DNA of 64,000 nt from Acidimicrobiia bacterium (lineage in GTDB: Bacteria > Actinomycetota > Acidimicrobiia > Acidimicrobiales > Bin134), in NCBI GenBank assembly GCA_022826705.1, contig JAJDUJ010000011.1, forward strand, positions 124,001 to 188,000, written 5' to 3'. Position numbers and translations under genes: made by a program. Of this stretch, positions 17,719 to 26,256 are shown one piece after another. The first letter of the stretch is position 1, and every line of letters begins with the position of its first letter. The notes below the pieces were generated by a model that was not told the origin of the DNA, made no database searches, and saw only the letters and a program-made list of their open reading frames with translations.

Positions 17719-18940
17719 GCGTCCGCCGCAGCCAGAAGAGCACCGCCGCCACTGCGGCAGCTACGGCAATAAGGATGAAGCCCACTCGGGCGGGCATGGG
17801 GATGACCACGGGGATGAGCGCGCCCACCACCCAGAAGATCTGGAAGCGGGTCTCAAAGACGGCAAACGCCCGCCCGTGATTGGCCCCCTCGGCGTCGCGT
17901 TGCACGATGGAGTCAAAGGAGAGTTTGCCGGCGCTGGCGGTGATCCCCACACCCAGGGCCAGCAGCAGCGTCGAGCCATAGCCCCCTCCCCACGCGGCCA
18001 GGAGGCCCACAAAGAACAGGGCGACCAGCGCGGTCGCGATGATGATCTCCTCGCGAATCCGGTCCCGCAGTTTGGGGGCCAGAAGCGAGCCGACCAAGAA
18101 CCCGCAGACTAAGGCGGCGGCCACCAGCCCCAGCTTCCACGCGGGGCTGGCGTCAGAAGCCACATCGCCTTGCAGGGCGTGGCGGATGCCGGCGCCGAAT
18201 GCCTTGCCCACCCCGGAGAGGTTCACGTCGTCGGCGCCGCCCCGCAAGGCGAACGCCGCCAGAAAGGTCATGAACCCGACGATGCCCCGCAGTGTGCCGG
18301 TGGCTGACGCCGCTTTGCGGATACCTATACCTCGGAGTTTGCTCGCCTCCTCATCGTCAATCTGCTCAGGGGCAATGCGGCCTTGGGGCAGAGACAGAGC
18401 GGAGAGCGCCGCCAGGATGTAGACCACCATGGCCAGGCCCACTGTCCACGATGCGCCCCCCAGCAGGTTGGCCAGCAGCGCCGGACCCGCGCCGATGAAG
18501 CCGCAGACGCTCCCCACCAGCGCCAACCGGGCATTGCCCCCCACAAACTGCTCTTCTTTCGGCAAGATGAGCGGCACCATTGAGGCCTTGGCCACGCCGT
18601 AGCTCTTCTGGAGAATCAGCATGGCGAAGGCAAGGGGGAACAGCAGCAGAGAATCCATGTTGGAGATCATCAGGAAGGCGAAGAACGCCCTCCCCCCATT
18701 GATGGCGAGGATCATGGGACGCCGTCCGCCCCGAAAGCGGTCCAGAGCCGGGCCGATCAGCGGGCCTACCACCGCGAACGGGGCCATGGTCAGCAGCAGA
18801 TAGAGGGTGACCCGGAATCGAGCCGCGCTGGGATCGATGGAGAAGAAGAGAGAACCCGCCAGCGCCACGGTGATCATGGCATCGCCCGCCGCGCCAAGGG
18901 CATGAACCCTCACCAGCCGCAAGAACGGGACGTTGATCAC
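17657..18940 (-). CDS. Major facilitator superfamily transporter
   Basis: This 427-residue protein has about twelve hydrophobic segments and the MFS loop between helices 2 and 3 (GPLIGPALDRFRGGRRPMI, matching GxxxDRxGRR). The central cytoplasmic loop after helix 6 is long (about residues 195-250). Neither motif nor context identifies the substrate; the family includes drug and metabolite exporters. Its C-terminal 20 codons overlap the convergent DUF2342 gene by 62 nt. The next gene on the same strand, the response regulator, stops... in the opposite sense of reading it lies 22 nt downstream, so read-through is possible. Confidence 0.85.
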   Translation of the reverse strand: MINVPFLRLVRVHALGAAGDAMITVALAGSLFFSIDPSAARFRVTLYLLLTMAPFAVVGPLIGPALDRFRGGRRPMILAINGGRAFFAFLMISNMDSLLLFPLAFAMLILQKSYGVAKASMVPLILPKEEQFVGGNARLALVGSVCGFIGAGPALLANLLGGASWTVGLAMVVYILAALSALSLPQGRIAPEQIDDEEASKLRGIGIRKAASATGTLRGIVGFMTFLAAFALRGGADDVNLSGVGKAFGAGIRHALQGDVASDASPAWKLGLVAAALVCGFLVGSLLAPKLRDRIREEIIIATALVALFFVGLLAAWGGGYGSTLLLALGVGITASAGKLSFDSIVQRDAEGANHGRAFAVFETRFQIFWVVGALIPVVIPMPARVGFILIAVAAAVAAVLFWLRRTPTQGGRFEPATDRGHQPQQA

Positions 18941-18962
18941 GTCTTGAAGATTATGGCCAAGA

Positions 18963-19688
18963 TCAAGGTGGCGCGGGTTCCGCAGGAACGCCGGTGGCGT
19001 ACTTGTAGCCCAGGCCGCGGATGGTCACGATGCGGCGGGGCTTGGAAGGATCGTCTTCGATCTTGGACCGAAGCCGCTTGACGTGGACGTCGAGCGTCTT
19101 GGTGTCGCCCACATAGTCACTGCCCCACACTTGGTCGATCAGCGCGTCGCGGGTCAACACCCGGCCGGCGTTGGTCAACAGCAGTTCCAGGAGGTCGAAC
19201 TCCTTCAGCGGCAACTCGATTGGCTCGCCCCGCACGAACACCTCATGGCGCTCGGGGTCGACGGCCACATCGCCCACCTCGACGACTTCTCCCCGGAACG
19301 CCTCGCTCTCAGCCGTCCATCGGGATCGCCGCAACAGCGACCGCATTCGAGAGATCAGCTCGCGCAGGCGATAGGGCTTGGTCACATAGTCGTCGGCCCC
19401 CACCTCCAGGCCAACCACCGCATCGATCTCCTCGCCCTTGGCGGTGACCATGATGATGGGCACCTGGGAGCGGGCTCGTATCTGGCGGCAGACGTCCACC
19501 CCGGATACCAAGGGCAACATCACATCGAGCAGCACAATGTCGGGGGAGTAGGCGTTGAAGAAGTCGAGGGCTTCCTTGCCGTCGCGGGCCACATTCACGG
19601 TGAAACCCTCGCGGGTCAGCCCCACCGTCAGTGCCTCGACGAACGACTCCTCGTCTTCGACGATGAGAACCCGGCCCGATCCGCTCAT
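18963..19688 (-). CDS. regX3: OmpR/PhoB-family response regulator, RegX3-like
   Basis: This 241-residue regulator has a receiver domain with the phospho-acceptor Asp55 (LLDVMLP), acidic pocket (EDE) and switch residues Thr82/83 and Lys104 (YVTKPYR), followed by a winged-helix DNA-binding domain ending IVTIRGLGYKYA. It overlaps the upstream histidine kinase gene as ATGA, and together with PhoU and PstBACS on the same strand it should control phosphate starvation genes. A PHO-box-like direct repeat is present ahead of pstS at 25709-25730. The match to RegX3 of actinobacteria is by motif and context; PhoP of the PhoR-PhoP pair is the alternative name. Confidence 0.88.
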   Translation of the reverse strand: MSGSGRVLIVEDEESFVEALTVGLTREGFTVNVARDGKEALDFFNAYSPDIVLLDVMLPLVSGVDVCRQIRARSQVPIIMVTAKGEEIDAVVGLEVGADDYVTKPYRLRELISRMRSLLRRSRWTAESEAFRGEVVEVGDVAVDPERHEVFVRGEPIELPLKEFDLLELLLTNAGRVLTRDALIDQVWGSDYVGDTKTLDVHVKRLRSKIEDDPSKPRRIVTIRGLGYKYATGVPAEPAPP

Positions 19689-20887
19689 GCCTGCGCCCCA
19701 ATTGGCTGGAAGTCTTGGGATTCCTCCTGCTCGGTCAGATCGTCATCGGACACCGGCAACACCAAGGTGAACGTGGAGCCGTCCCCCTCGGTCGAGTCCA
19801 CCCGGACTTCTCCGCCGTGGTTGGTGGCCACATGACTAACGATGGCCAAACCCAGACCCACGCCACCATCGGTGCGCTCTCGGGACCGGTCCACCTGGTA
19901 GAAACGCTCGAAGACGCGTCTTTGATGACGCAGGGGAATGCCATAGCCCTGGTCGCGGACCTCCAGCTCAACGCAATCTCCCGACAGTTCGGCCGAGACT
20001 CTGACCGGCCGGTGAGCGTCGGAGTACTTCACCGCGTTGTCGAGGAGGTTGAACACTGCGGAGGTGAGCTGTCGGCGATCCGCCTGCACGATCAGATCAA
20101 ATGCGGGAAGAGCGGTTTCGATGGGCACCTGCTTTTCATCGGCGATCGGCTTCAATCGGGATAGTGCATCGCCGATCACATGCTGCACGATCACGGGGGC
20201 CCGCTCTGATGACTCATCGCTTTCGATCCGGCTGAGCTCCAGCAGATCGTCCATGATGTCGGACAGCCGAATGGCCTCGGCCTGCACCCTCATCGCCAGT
20301 CGGGAGGCCACCTCGGTATCGCGCTCGCCAGCCAGGGTCTCGGCTAGCAGACTGAGCGCCCCCATCGGAGTCCGAAGCTCGTGGCTGATGTTGGCCACAA
20401 AATCCCGGCGCATGGCGTCCAGTCGCTGAGGCTCGGTGATGTCGTCGATGAGGGCAACCGAGCCGTAGTCCCGGCCTTCCAACGCCAGCGGCATGGCGCT
20501 CACCAACATGCAGCGGCGAGGGGGTCCAAACAGCTCGACCTCCCGCTCAACCGCTCTCCCCCGGGCCGCCTCGGCCAAGAGTTCGACCACCGCAGCCTCA
20601 ACCAAAGCCTCTCCATGGCGAGCTTCGGTGAACTGCCGGGCGAAGGAGTTGCGGTACAGCACATTGCCGGCGTCATCGGCCATGACCACACCTTGGGTAA
20701 TGGCGTCCAACGACAGCCGCAGACGTGTCTCGCTTTCCGCCACCTCGTCCTCATGGCGGCGGTGCATTTCATCGTCGCGGCGGCGGCTCTCCTCGGCATC
20801 CACGAAGTGCCGGTGCTCGCGCCATGCCACTGCCCCAACCAAAACCAAGCCCACCACCGCGGCCACCACAACCAAGGCCACGATCAT
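19685..20887 (-). CDS. senX3: Sensor histidine kinase, SenX3/PhoR-like
   Basis: This 400-residue kinase has one N-terminal membrane segment (residues 1-22), a charged linker, a PAS-like domain (about 55-150), the H-box with His169 (NISHELRTPMGALS), and the ATPase domain with N, G1, F and G2 boxes (FNLLDNAVKYSD, VRDQGYGIP, GGVGLGLAIVSHV). It lacks a large extracellular sensor, as expected for kinases that read phosphate status through PhoU and the Pst transporter. It overlaps the response regulator gene by 4 nt and lies 3 nt downstream of phoU. That layout supports a single phosphate-signalling unit. Confidence 0.9.
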   Translation of the reverse strand: MIVALVVVAAVVGLVLVGAVAWREHRHFVDAEESRRRDDEMHRRHEDEVAESETRLRLSLDAITQGVVMADDAGNVLYRNSFARQFTEARHGEALVEAAVVELLAEAARGRAVEREVELFGPPRRCMLVSAMPLALEGRDYGSVALIDDITEPQRLDAMRRDFVANISHELRTPMGALSLLAETLAGERDTEVASRLAMRVQAEAIRLSDIMDDLLELSRIESDESSERAPVIVQHVIGDALSRLKPIADEKQVPIETALPAFDLIVQADRRQLTSAVFNLLDNAVKYSDAHRPVRVSAELSGDCVELEVRDQGYGIPLRHQRRVFERFYQVDRSRERTDGGVGLGLAIVSHVATNHGGEVRVDSTEGDGSTFTLVLPVSDDDLTEQEESQDFQPIGAQA

Positions 20888-20890
20888 GGG

Positions 20891-21670
20891 TCAATCCTCG
20901 TCGGTCTCTTCGTCGGTTTCGTCGAGGTGCTGGTGCTCTCGCTCCTCGCTAGCGCCACCACCGGTTTCGTCGAGGTGCTGGTGCTCTCGGATCTTCAATC
21001 GGGCCGACCCGGTGTGCTCCGGAAGCCATCCCGTCACCATGTACACCACCCGTTCCCCGATATTCACAGCATGGTCGCCGATGCGCTCGTAGTACCGGCT
21101 GATCAAGCAGAGCTGCACGGCGGCCTGAAGGTCGATGGCGCCGTCGTTGTGGGCTTGGAACACGGCCTGCACACAGTCGCGGTTCAGGCCGTCAAGCTGG
21201 TCGTCGATGTCGTCGAGGGCGGCGGCCAGTCCCGCGTTGCCGTCCACGTAGGAGTCGATGGCCAGACGCATCAGCCGGCAGGCCTCTTCGCTCATCCTCA
21301 CCAGCAGGCCCCGAAGAGTGGCGTCGTAGCGGGTGCCGTAGATGCGCCGTGTGGCCTTGGCGATGTTGACGGCCAGGTCGCCCGACCGCTCCAGTTCGGC
21401 ATTCAAACGGAGGGCGGAGCTGAGGGCCCGAAGATCGCTGGCCATTGGGGCCTGGAGAGCCAGCACATGGTGGCAGCGCTCCTCTAGGTACACCGACAGG
21501 TCGTCGAGTTGGTCGTCGCCGGTGATGAGTTGTTGGGCCAATTCCAGGTTGGACTCAAGCAGCGCCTCGGTGGCCCGAGGAACGGCCTCGGTGACCAGCG
21601 CGGCCATGCGCACGATTCCAGCCTGGATCTCGTCCAGTTCTTCGTGGAAGGACTTTCGCAGTTCTCCCAC
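20891..21670 (-). CDS. phoU: Phosphate signalling protein PhoU
   Basis: This 259-residue protein has the two PhoU helical repeats; each metal-binding signature is visible, ERSGDLAVNIAK and ERIGDHAVNIGE. It restrains the SenX3-like kinase when phosphate is plentiful. I set the start at GTG 21670 (protein VGELRKSFHEELDEI), which fits the family N-terminus and lies 20 nt after the pstB stop; the open frame extends further into pstB. The C-terminal tail is unusual: acidic and containing the segment REHQHLDET twice, from a 28-nt identical direct repeat (20914-20941 and 20962-20989). The kinase gene begins 3 nt downstream. Confidence 0.92.
   Translation of the reverse strand: MGELRKSFHEELDEIQAGIVRMAALVTEAVPRATEALLESNLELAQQLITGDDQLDDLSVYLEERCHHVLALQAPMASDLRALSSALRLNAELERSGDLAVNIAKATRRIYGTRYDATLRGLLVRMSEEACRLMRLAIDSYVDGNAGLAAALDDIDDQLDGLNRDCVQAVFQAHNDGAIDLQAAVQLCLISRYYERIGDHAVNIGERVVYMVTGWLPEHTGSARLKIREHQHLDETGGGASEEREHQHLDETDEETDED
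20914..20989. repeat. Direct repeat encoding duplicated REHQHLDET tail in PhoU
   Basis: A 28-nt sequence occurs identically at 20914-20941 and 20962-20989, offset by 48 nt (16 codons), so the reading frame is kept. On the minus strand both copies encode REHQHLDET. The segment between them encodes GGGASEE. This looks like a recent in-frame tandem duplication in the C-terminal tail of PhoU. Confidence 0.85.
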
Positions 21671-21690
21671 CCCGGGCTCTGGAGCGGTGC

Positions 21691-22563
21691 TCAGCCGAAC
21701 CGCCCGGTGACGTAGTTCTCGGTCCGCTCGTCGGAGGGATTGGAGAAGATGGTCTCTGTGCGGTCGTACTCCACCAGGAGCCCGCACCGCTGGTCGGTGG
21801 TGGAGTCGAGTTGCGCAGTGAAGAACGCCGTGCGGTTGCTGATACGGGCCGCCTGTTGCATGTTGTGGGTGACGATCACGATGGTGTAGTCGTTTTTGAT
21901 CTCCTGCATCAGATCTTCAATGCGGGCGGTGGCGATGGGGTCGAGAGCAGAGCACGGCTCGTCCATCAAAAGCACATCGGGATCGACGGCGATGGCACGG
22001 GCGATGCACAGGCGCTGCTGCTGGCCGCCGGACAACCCGAGGGCGGAGTCCTTCATCCGGTCGTTTACCTCGTCCCACAGGGCGGCCCGGTTCAGAGACC
22101 GCTCCACGATGTCGTCCAAGTCGCTCTTCTTCTTGGCCATTCCGGTAACCCGGGGGCCGAATGCGATGTTGTCGTAGATCGACTTGGGGAACGGGTTTGG
22201 CTTCTGGAACACCATGCCAATGCGGCGGCGAACCTCAACCGGGTCCACCCGGGGGTCGTAGATGGGCACCTTCTGGAAATCCAGGCGGCCCTCCACCCGG
22301 GCCGTGGGGATGAGGTCGTTCATACGGTTGAAGCAGCGCAACACCGTGGTCTTGCCGCAACCGGAGGGGCCGATCATGGCGGTGATCTCGTGCTTGTACA
22401 CCGTGAAGGAGGCATCTTGCACGGCCCGGAAGTCGCCGTAGTACACGTTCAGGTCTTCCACTTCGAACACCGCGTCGCCCACCGCATCCGGGGCGGCGGC
22501 CTGCACCGCTCGGTCGAGATCCAGGCCGAGACGGGGAGAGGCTTCCGGTTCTGCTTGCTCCAT
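21691..22563 (-). CDS. pstB: Phosphate ABC transporter ATPase PstB
   Basis: This 290-residue ATPase powers high-affinity phosphate import. Walker A is GPSGCGKTT, the signature [15 protein letters not shown] and Walker [14 protein letters not shown] are typical of PstB, as is [20 protein letters not shown], quoted in part as [16 protein letters not shown] chose ATG 22563 because AAGGA lies 8 nt upstream; a GTG at 22599 is possible. The N-terminus is about 35 residues longer than most PstB proteins. It lies between pstA and phoU in the order pstS-pstC-pstA-pstB-phoU. Confidence 0.95.
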   Translation of the reverse strand: MEQAEPEASPRLGLDLDRAVQAAAPDAVGDAVFEVEDLNVYYGDFRAVQDASFTVYKHEITAMIGPSGCGKTTVLRCFNRMNDLIPTARVEGRLDFQKVPIYDPRVDPVEVRRRIGMVFQKPNPFPKSIYDNIAFGPRVTGMAKKKSDLDDIVERSLNRAALWDEVNDRMKDSALGLSGGQQQRLCIARAIAVDPDVLLMDEPCSALDPIATARIEDLMQEIKNDYTIVIVTHNMQQAARISNRTAFFTAQLDSTTDQRCGLLVEYDRTETIFSNPSDERTENYVTGRFG

Positions 22564-22602
22564 CTGGTCGGTCCTTATGCTCTCAGTGACAGCTTCCACG
22601 AG

Positions 22603-23559
22603 TCATCCTCTCTTCTTTTCGAAGTGGTTGCGCAAGAAGATGGCCGCTGCATTCATCAGGATAACGAATACCAGCAGCACCACTATGGCCGCCGCCGCGG
22701 CCTCGGCAAAGCCCGGATCACGACCCGAGTTCTGCACCCACTCCACGATTATCACCGGCATGGCCATGAAGGCCTCGGCGTTGATGGCGCTGAGGTCGAA
22801 GAAGCTCGGATTGCTTCCCAGCCGGCCGGTGACCGCGCCTACCAAAAGCAGCGGAGCGGCTTCGCCGATGCCTCGTGACATAGACAGCAGCGTCCCGGTG
22901 AAGATGCCGGGCGCAGCGTAGGGCAGCACCTGGCTGCGAATCATGGTCCACTTGGTGGCCCCCACCCCGTAGGCCCCCTCCTTCAGCCCTTGGGGAACCG
23001 CCCGAATGGCCTCTTGAGCGGTGATGATCACAATGGGAAGCACGAGGATGGCGAGCGTGATGCCCGCGGCGGCAATGGACTTGCCGCCAGTGAGGTCGCC
23101 CAGGCTCTTCACGAACAAGAACAAGCCGAGCAGGCCGTACACAATTGATGGGACCCCGGCCAGGTTGCGGATGTTCAGCTCGATGAACCGGGTGAACCGG
23201 TTCTTCAGGGCGTATTCCTCCAACCAGATGGCGGCGCCGATGCCGATGGGGAAGGCCAGCACAGCCACGAAAACCGCGATCCAGAAGGTGCCGACCAAGG
23301 CCTGATGCACGCCCAGCTTGGGATCGTCGGAAAGGGAGCGCATGGTGCCCGCCAAGAAGCCGCCCGGCCGTCCGGTGAGCACACCCCAGGAATCAACCAC
23401 CACATCCACAATCAAGACGCCGAGGATGAACAGCGAGATCAAAAGGGTGGTCAGCAGAGTGATCTGAAACACTCGTCCCCGTACGTCGGTGGCCCGACGC
23501 TCCATCGCCTGCACCATCATCTTGTTGGTGCGATCCCCGATGAGCCGTGCCTTGGCCAT
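22603..23559 (-). CDS. pstA: Phosphate ABC transporter permease PstA
   Basis: This 318-residue permease has about six membrane segments and an EAA-like loop (AIRAVPQGLKEGAYGVGATKW, in part AVPQGLKEGAYGVGATKW) characteristic of PstA. Conserved family stretches include NLAGVPSIVYGLLGLFLF and MSRGIGEAAPLLLVGA. An N-terminal cytoplasmic region of about 30 basic residues precedes the first helix. The ATG start overlaps the pstC stop by one base (TGATG). With PstC it forms the channel for phosphate. Confidence 0.95.
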   Translation of the reverse strand: MAKARLIGDRTNKMMVQAMERRATDVRGRVFQITLLTTLLISLFILGVLIVDVVVDSWGVLTGRPGGFLAGTMRSLSDDPKLGVHQALVGTFWIAVFVAVLAFPIGIGAAIWLEEYALKNRFTRFIELNIRNLAGVPSIVYGLLGLFLFVKSLGDLTGGKSIAAAGITLAILVLPIVIITAQEAIRAVPQGLKEGAYGVGATKWTMIRSQVLPYAAPGIFTGTLLSMSRGIGEAAPLLLVGAVTGRLGSNPSFFDLSAINAEAFMAMPVIIVEWVQNSGRDPGFAEAAAAAIVVLLVFVILMNAAAIFLRNHFEKKRG

Positions 23560-24509
23560 CAGTACTGCTCTCTCACCCGGTGGACGAAGCGGTCGGCCAC
23601 CAAATTCAAACCAAAGGTCACGATGAACAGCACCAGACCCACGAAGAAGAGGCTCTGGAAGGTGAGGCCCTCGCCCACCACGCTGTCGGTTCCCCGGGCC
23701 AAGGAGGTCATCCCCGCCGTCATGGTGAGGCTGCCGTCCAGCGGGTCGTGGGTGTAAACGGCGGTTTGGGCCGCACCTCCGGCCATGAACACCACCATGG
23801 TCTCGCCCAAGGCCCGAGAAATGGCCACGATGAACGCCGCCATCAAGCCTGAGACGGCGGCGGGCAGCACAACTCGCACCGTGGTGGTGATCTTGCGGGC
23901 CCCCAATCCAGAGGAGGCTTCCCGCAACGACATGGGCACCGCCTTCATGGCGTCCTCAGAGATGGATGCCACCAGTGGAACCACTAGAACCCCTACGCCG
24001 ATACCGGCGGCCAGCAGCGAGCCGGCCGCTGGCCCCCCGAAGAGGGTTTTGACCACGTTGGGGGCTATCCACTCCAGAGCGAAGAAGCCGAGCACCACGC
24101 TGGGAATCCCGGCCAGGATCTCCAAGATGGGCTTGAGAGTCCGCCGGACACCAGGTCGGGCGTATTCCGACAAATAGATGGCGGCGCCTAATCCCAGTGG
24201 CCCAGCCACGATCATGGCGATGCCAGTGATGATCAAGCTGGCCACGATCAGCGTCTTGATGTCGTATATGCCCCGACGGGGGAACCAGCCGATATCCCAT
24301 ACCGCGCCCCAATCCACCTCGACCATGAACGTCCAGGCTTCGGAGAACAGCGACCAGATGATCAGGCCGGAGATCAACACCGACACCAGCGCGGTGGCCC
24401 CCAGAGAGTCTCTAATCAACCGCTCCTTGCGGGCCTGCCGGGGGTTCGCCGCCAGCGATTCGACGGAGAACCCCTCAGCAGGATCGACACGGGTGTCGGT
24501 CACGAGCAC
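23559..24509 (-). CDS. pstC: Phosphate ABC transporter permease PstC
   Basis: This 316-residue permease has about six membrane segments. The PstC pattern is clear in ILEILAGIPSVVLGFFAL and the EAA loop DAMKAVPMSLREASSGLGAR, with AISRALGETMVVFMAGG after it. The start is GTG at 24509 or two codons later at 24503; neither has a strong ribosome binding site. A 40-nt gap separates it from pstS, and its stop overlaps pstA by one base. It forms the PstCA channel. Confidence 0.95.
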   Translation of the reverse strand: MLVTDTRVDPAEGFSVESLAANPRQARKERLIRDSLGATALVSVLISGLIIWSLFSEAWTFMVEVDWGAVWDIGWFPRRGIYDIKTLIVASLIITGIAMIVAGPLGLGAAIYLSEYARPGVRRTLKPILEILAGIPSVVLGFFALEWIAPNVVKTLFGGPAAGSLLAAGIGVGVLVVPLVASISEDAMKAVPMSLREASSGLGARKITTTVRVVLPAAVSGLMAAFIVAISRALGETMVVFMAGGAAQTAVYTHDPLDGSLTMTAGMTSLARGTDSVVGEGLTFQSLFFVGLVLFIVTFGLNLVADRFVHRVREQY

Positions 24510-24549
24510 ACGCTACTGGTCATCGGCACTGCCATTTGGCTTCTCCGAT

Positions 24550-25620
24550 TTAGCGTCCGGCCCAGTTGGCCCGGGTGGCGCCTTTGGCGTCGTCGGTGAG
24601 GTTCACGTAGCCCACATCGCTGACCGCGGTGCCCAGGCCGTCGTCGCTCATGTAGTAGTCGACGTAGGCGACTAGGGCCGGGTTGGCCGCCGCTTTGGCC
24701 TTGTTCACGTAGATGTACAGCGAGCGGGACACGGGGTACTCGCCCGAGGCGATGGTGTCGGCGTTGGCGCCCACGCAACCGTCGCCGCCGTCCACATCGA
24801 GCAGCTTCACGCCCGAGGCGTGGGCCGCGAAGGCGAACCCGACCCAGCCGAAGCTGGTGTCGCTCGACTGGATGCCCTGGATGATCACGTTGTCATCGGC
24901 GTTGGCGTTGTAGTCGGGGCGGGTGGTGGCGTCCTGGCCCCGCTCGTCGGCAATGTCCTCCAGCACGATCTCGATGAAGCTGTCAAACGTACCCGACTCC
25001 TCACCCGGACCGTAGATGTCCAAATCAGCGTCCGGAAGATTCGAAGTAGCGAGCCCCAGCGAGCCGGCGTCCGACCAAGAGCCGAAACCCGTGGACTCCG
25101 GGCCCACCAAGCCGTAGATGTCGTTGAAGGTCACGCACTCCACCGAGTTGCCCTCTCCGGTCATCACCGCGATGCCGTCGATGCCCACCCGCAACTCAAT
25201 CCACTCGATGCCGTTCTCGGCACAATCGGCGGCCTCGGAGTCCTTGATCGGGCGGGAGGCGTCGGAGATGTCGGTCTCACCTTCGCAGAACAGCTTGAAG
25301 CCGTCACCAGTGCCGGGACCGTCCACGGTCACCTGCACATCCGGCTCCACTTCTTCGAACAGCTCAGCCACCCGCACCGAGATCGGCTCCACCGTCGACG
25401 AACCCGAGATCGTCACCGACCCGGAGATGCTGCCACCGGAATCGCCGCCGCTGCCACTGTCGCTGCTGGAGCTTCCCCCGGAATCGCCGCCGGAATCAGT
25501 CTGTCCCGCCGAGTCTGGGGCTGCGCCCCCATCGTCGTCATCGTTGCCGCACGCGGCCGCGACGAGCGCGAACGTAGTCATAAGCCCGATTATCAGTACG
25601 AGCAGTCTCGGTAGCCTCAC
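24550..25620 (-). CDS. pstS: Phosphate-binding lipoprotein PstS
   Basis: This 356-residue protein is the phosphate receptor. It begins with a lipoprotein signal peptide and lipobox (LVAAAC, Cys about residue 24), then a Gly/Ser/Asp-rich flexible linker, then the PBP domain with SGSSTVEPISVRVAELFEE and SDASRPIKDSE that contact phosphate. The start is GTG 25620, with AAGGAGG immediately upstream; the nearby ATG is followed at once by a stop in its own frame. A PHO box at 25709-25730 lies about 90 nt upstream. It is the first gene of the phosphate operon. Confidence 0.93.
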   Translation of the reverse strand: MRLPRLLVLIIGLMTTFALVAAACGNDDDDGGAAPDSAGQTDSGGDSGGSSSSDSGSGGDSGGSISGSVTISGSSTVEPISVRVAELFEEVEPDVQVTVDGPGTGDGFKLFCEGETDISDASRPIKDSEAADCAENGIEWIELRVGIDGIAVMTGEGNSVECVTFNDIYGLVGPESTGFGSWSDAGSLGLATSNLPDADLDIYGPGEESGTFDSFIEIVLEDIADERGQDATTRPDYNANADDNVIIQGIQSSDTSFGWVGFAFAAHASGVKLLDVDGGDGCVGANADTIASGEYPVSRSLYIYVNKAKAAANPALVAYVDYYMSDDGLGTAVSDVGYVNLTDDAKGATRANWAGR

Positions 25621-25630
25621 ATGTCCTCCT

Positions 25631-25646
25631 TGAATGCACGCTGAAC
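25631..25646 (-). promoter_or_regulatory. Possible second PHO-like repeat pair near the pstS ribosome binding site
   Basis: On the minus strand GTTCA (25646-25642) and ATTCA (25635-25631) lie exactly 11 nt apart, the period of actinobacterial PHO-box units. It sits just ahead of the pstS ribosome binding site, so it would be an operator in the leader or a chance match. Confidence 0.25.
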
Positions 25647-25687
25647 ACACCGATCAGCGCAAAGGGTCAGCCGTAAAACTAGGAGGG

Positions 25688-25706
25688 GCGGGTTTCAGCC
25701 CCGCCG
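25688..25706. other. Hairpin between PHO box and pstS
   Basis: GGCGGG (25690-side arm) pairs with CCCGCC across a 7-nt loop. On the minus strand it is followed within about ten bases by TTTT, so it could terminate transcripts coming from the NUDIX gene, but the T-run is short and displaced. It lies downstream of the PHO box, which argues against a strong terminator. Confidence 0.3.
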
Positions 25707-25708
25707 CG

Positions 25709-25730
25709 ACTGTCTGAACGGGAGGTGAAC
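25709..25730 (-). promoter_or_regulatory. PHO box (two 11-nt direct repeat units) upstream of pstS
   Basis: Reading toward pstS, the minus strand has GTTCACCTCCC (25730-25720) followed directly by GTTCAGACAGT (25719-25709). Two 11-nt units beginning GTTCA match the PHO-box pattern known for PhoP in Streptomyces. A third, degenerate unit (CTTTCGTCCCT, 25741-25731) may precede them. It lies about 90-110 nt upstream of the pstS start and probably binds the phosphorylated response regulator encoded in this cluster. Confidence 0.72.
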
Positions 25731-25758
25731 AGGGACGAAAGCTTTGGAGCGGCCCAAA

Positions 25759-26187
25759 TCAGGCCAGCACGCTGTCGCCCATCAGGGCCAAGAATGCGCT
25801 CACGATCTTGAGGTCGCGCTCGTTGGTGAAGTAGTTCAACGACTCCACCAGGGGCACCCAGGCGATGGCGTCTACCTCGAGAGTGGGGGTGAAGCTGCCG
25901 GAGATGGCGTCCATCTCCCAGTAGTGGACTTGACGGGTCCGGCCCCTTCGATCGGCGTATTCCACCATGTCGAGCTCTCGGCCCAACTCGCAGACGTAGC
26001 CCGACTCCTCGTGGACCTCGCGCAGCGCGCACTCCGCCAACGTCTCGCCCGGGTCGAGTTTGCCTGCGGGCAGCGACCAGTCATCGTGCTTGGGCCGGTG
26101 GACCATCAGAACTTCCAACTCGCCGTCGCTATGACGGGTAACGAGCCCGCCGCCGCCGAGTATGACCGCTACTGTTCCGAAAGGCAC
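25759..26187 (-). CDS. NUDIX hydrolase
   Basis: This 142-residue protein has a complete Nudix box (Gly42, Glu48, Arg56-Glu57, Glu60-Glu61, Gly63: GKLDPGETLAECALREVHEE). Such proteins hydrolyse a nucleoside diphosphate linked to another group, with the glutamates binding magnesium. The N-terminal GGGGLVTRHSDGELEVLMVHR and the WSLPAGKL run resemble the MutT1/diadenosine-polyphosphate branch of actinobacteria. The start is GTG at 26187. It sits between polyphosphate kinase and pstS on the same strand; a role in diadenosine polyphosphate or inositol pyrophosphate turnover would fit the context but is inference. Confidence 0.88.
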   Translation of the reverse strand: MPFGTVAVILGGGGLVTRHSDGELEVLMVHRPKHDDWSLPAGKLDPGETLAECALREVHEESGYVCELGRELDMVEYADRRGRTRQVHYWEMDAISGSFTPTLEVDAIAWVPLVESLNYFTNERDLKIVSAFLALMGDSVLA

Positions 26188-26217
26188 GGAATTTAACGGT
26201 AGGGCTTGAACGCGCCC

Positions 26218-26236
26218 AAAAAGCGGATATCCCGCT
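26218..26236 (-). terminator. Intrinsic terminator after polyphosphate kinase
   Basis: On the minus strand AGCGG (26236-26232) pairs with CCGCT (26226-26222) around the loop GATAT, and the stem runs straight into five T residues. It lies 21-39 nt after the ppk stop and before the NUDIX start. The stem is short (5 bp). Confidence 0.5.
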
Positions 26237-26256
26237 GATCGGCCGCGGTCGAACAG

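Noticed and set aside
20914..20989. Considered as a minimal CRISPR-like array.
   Set aside because: Only two copies, in frame within phoU, with no cas genes; better explained as a coding duplication.
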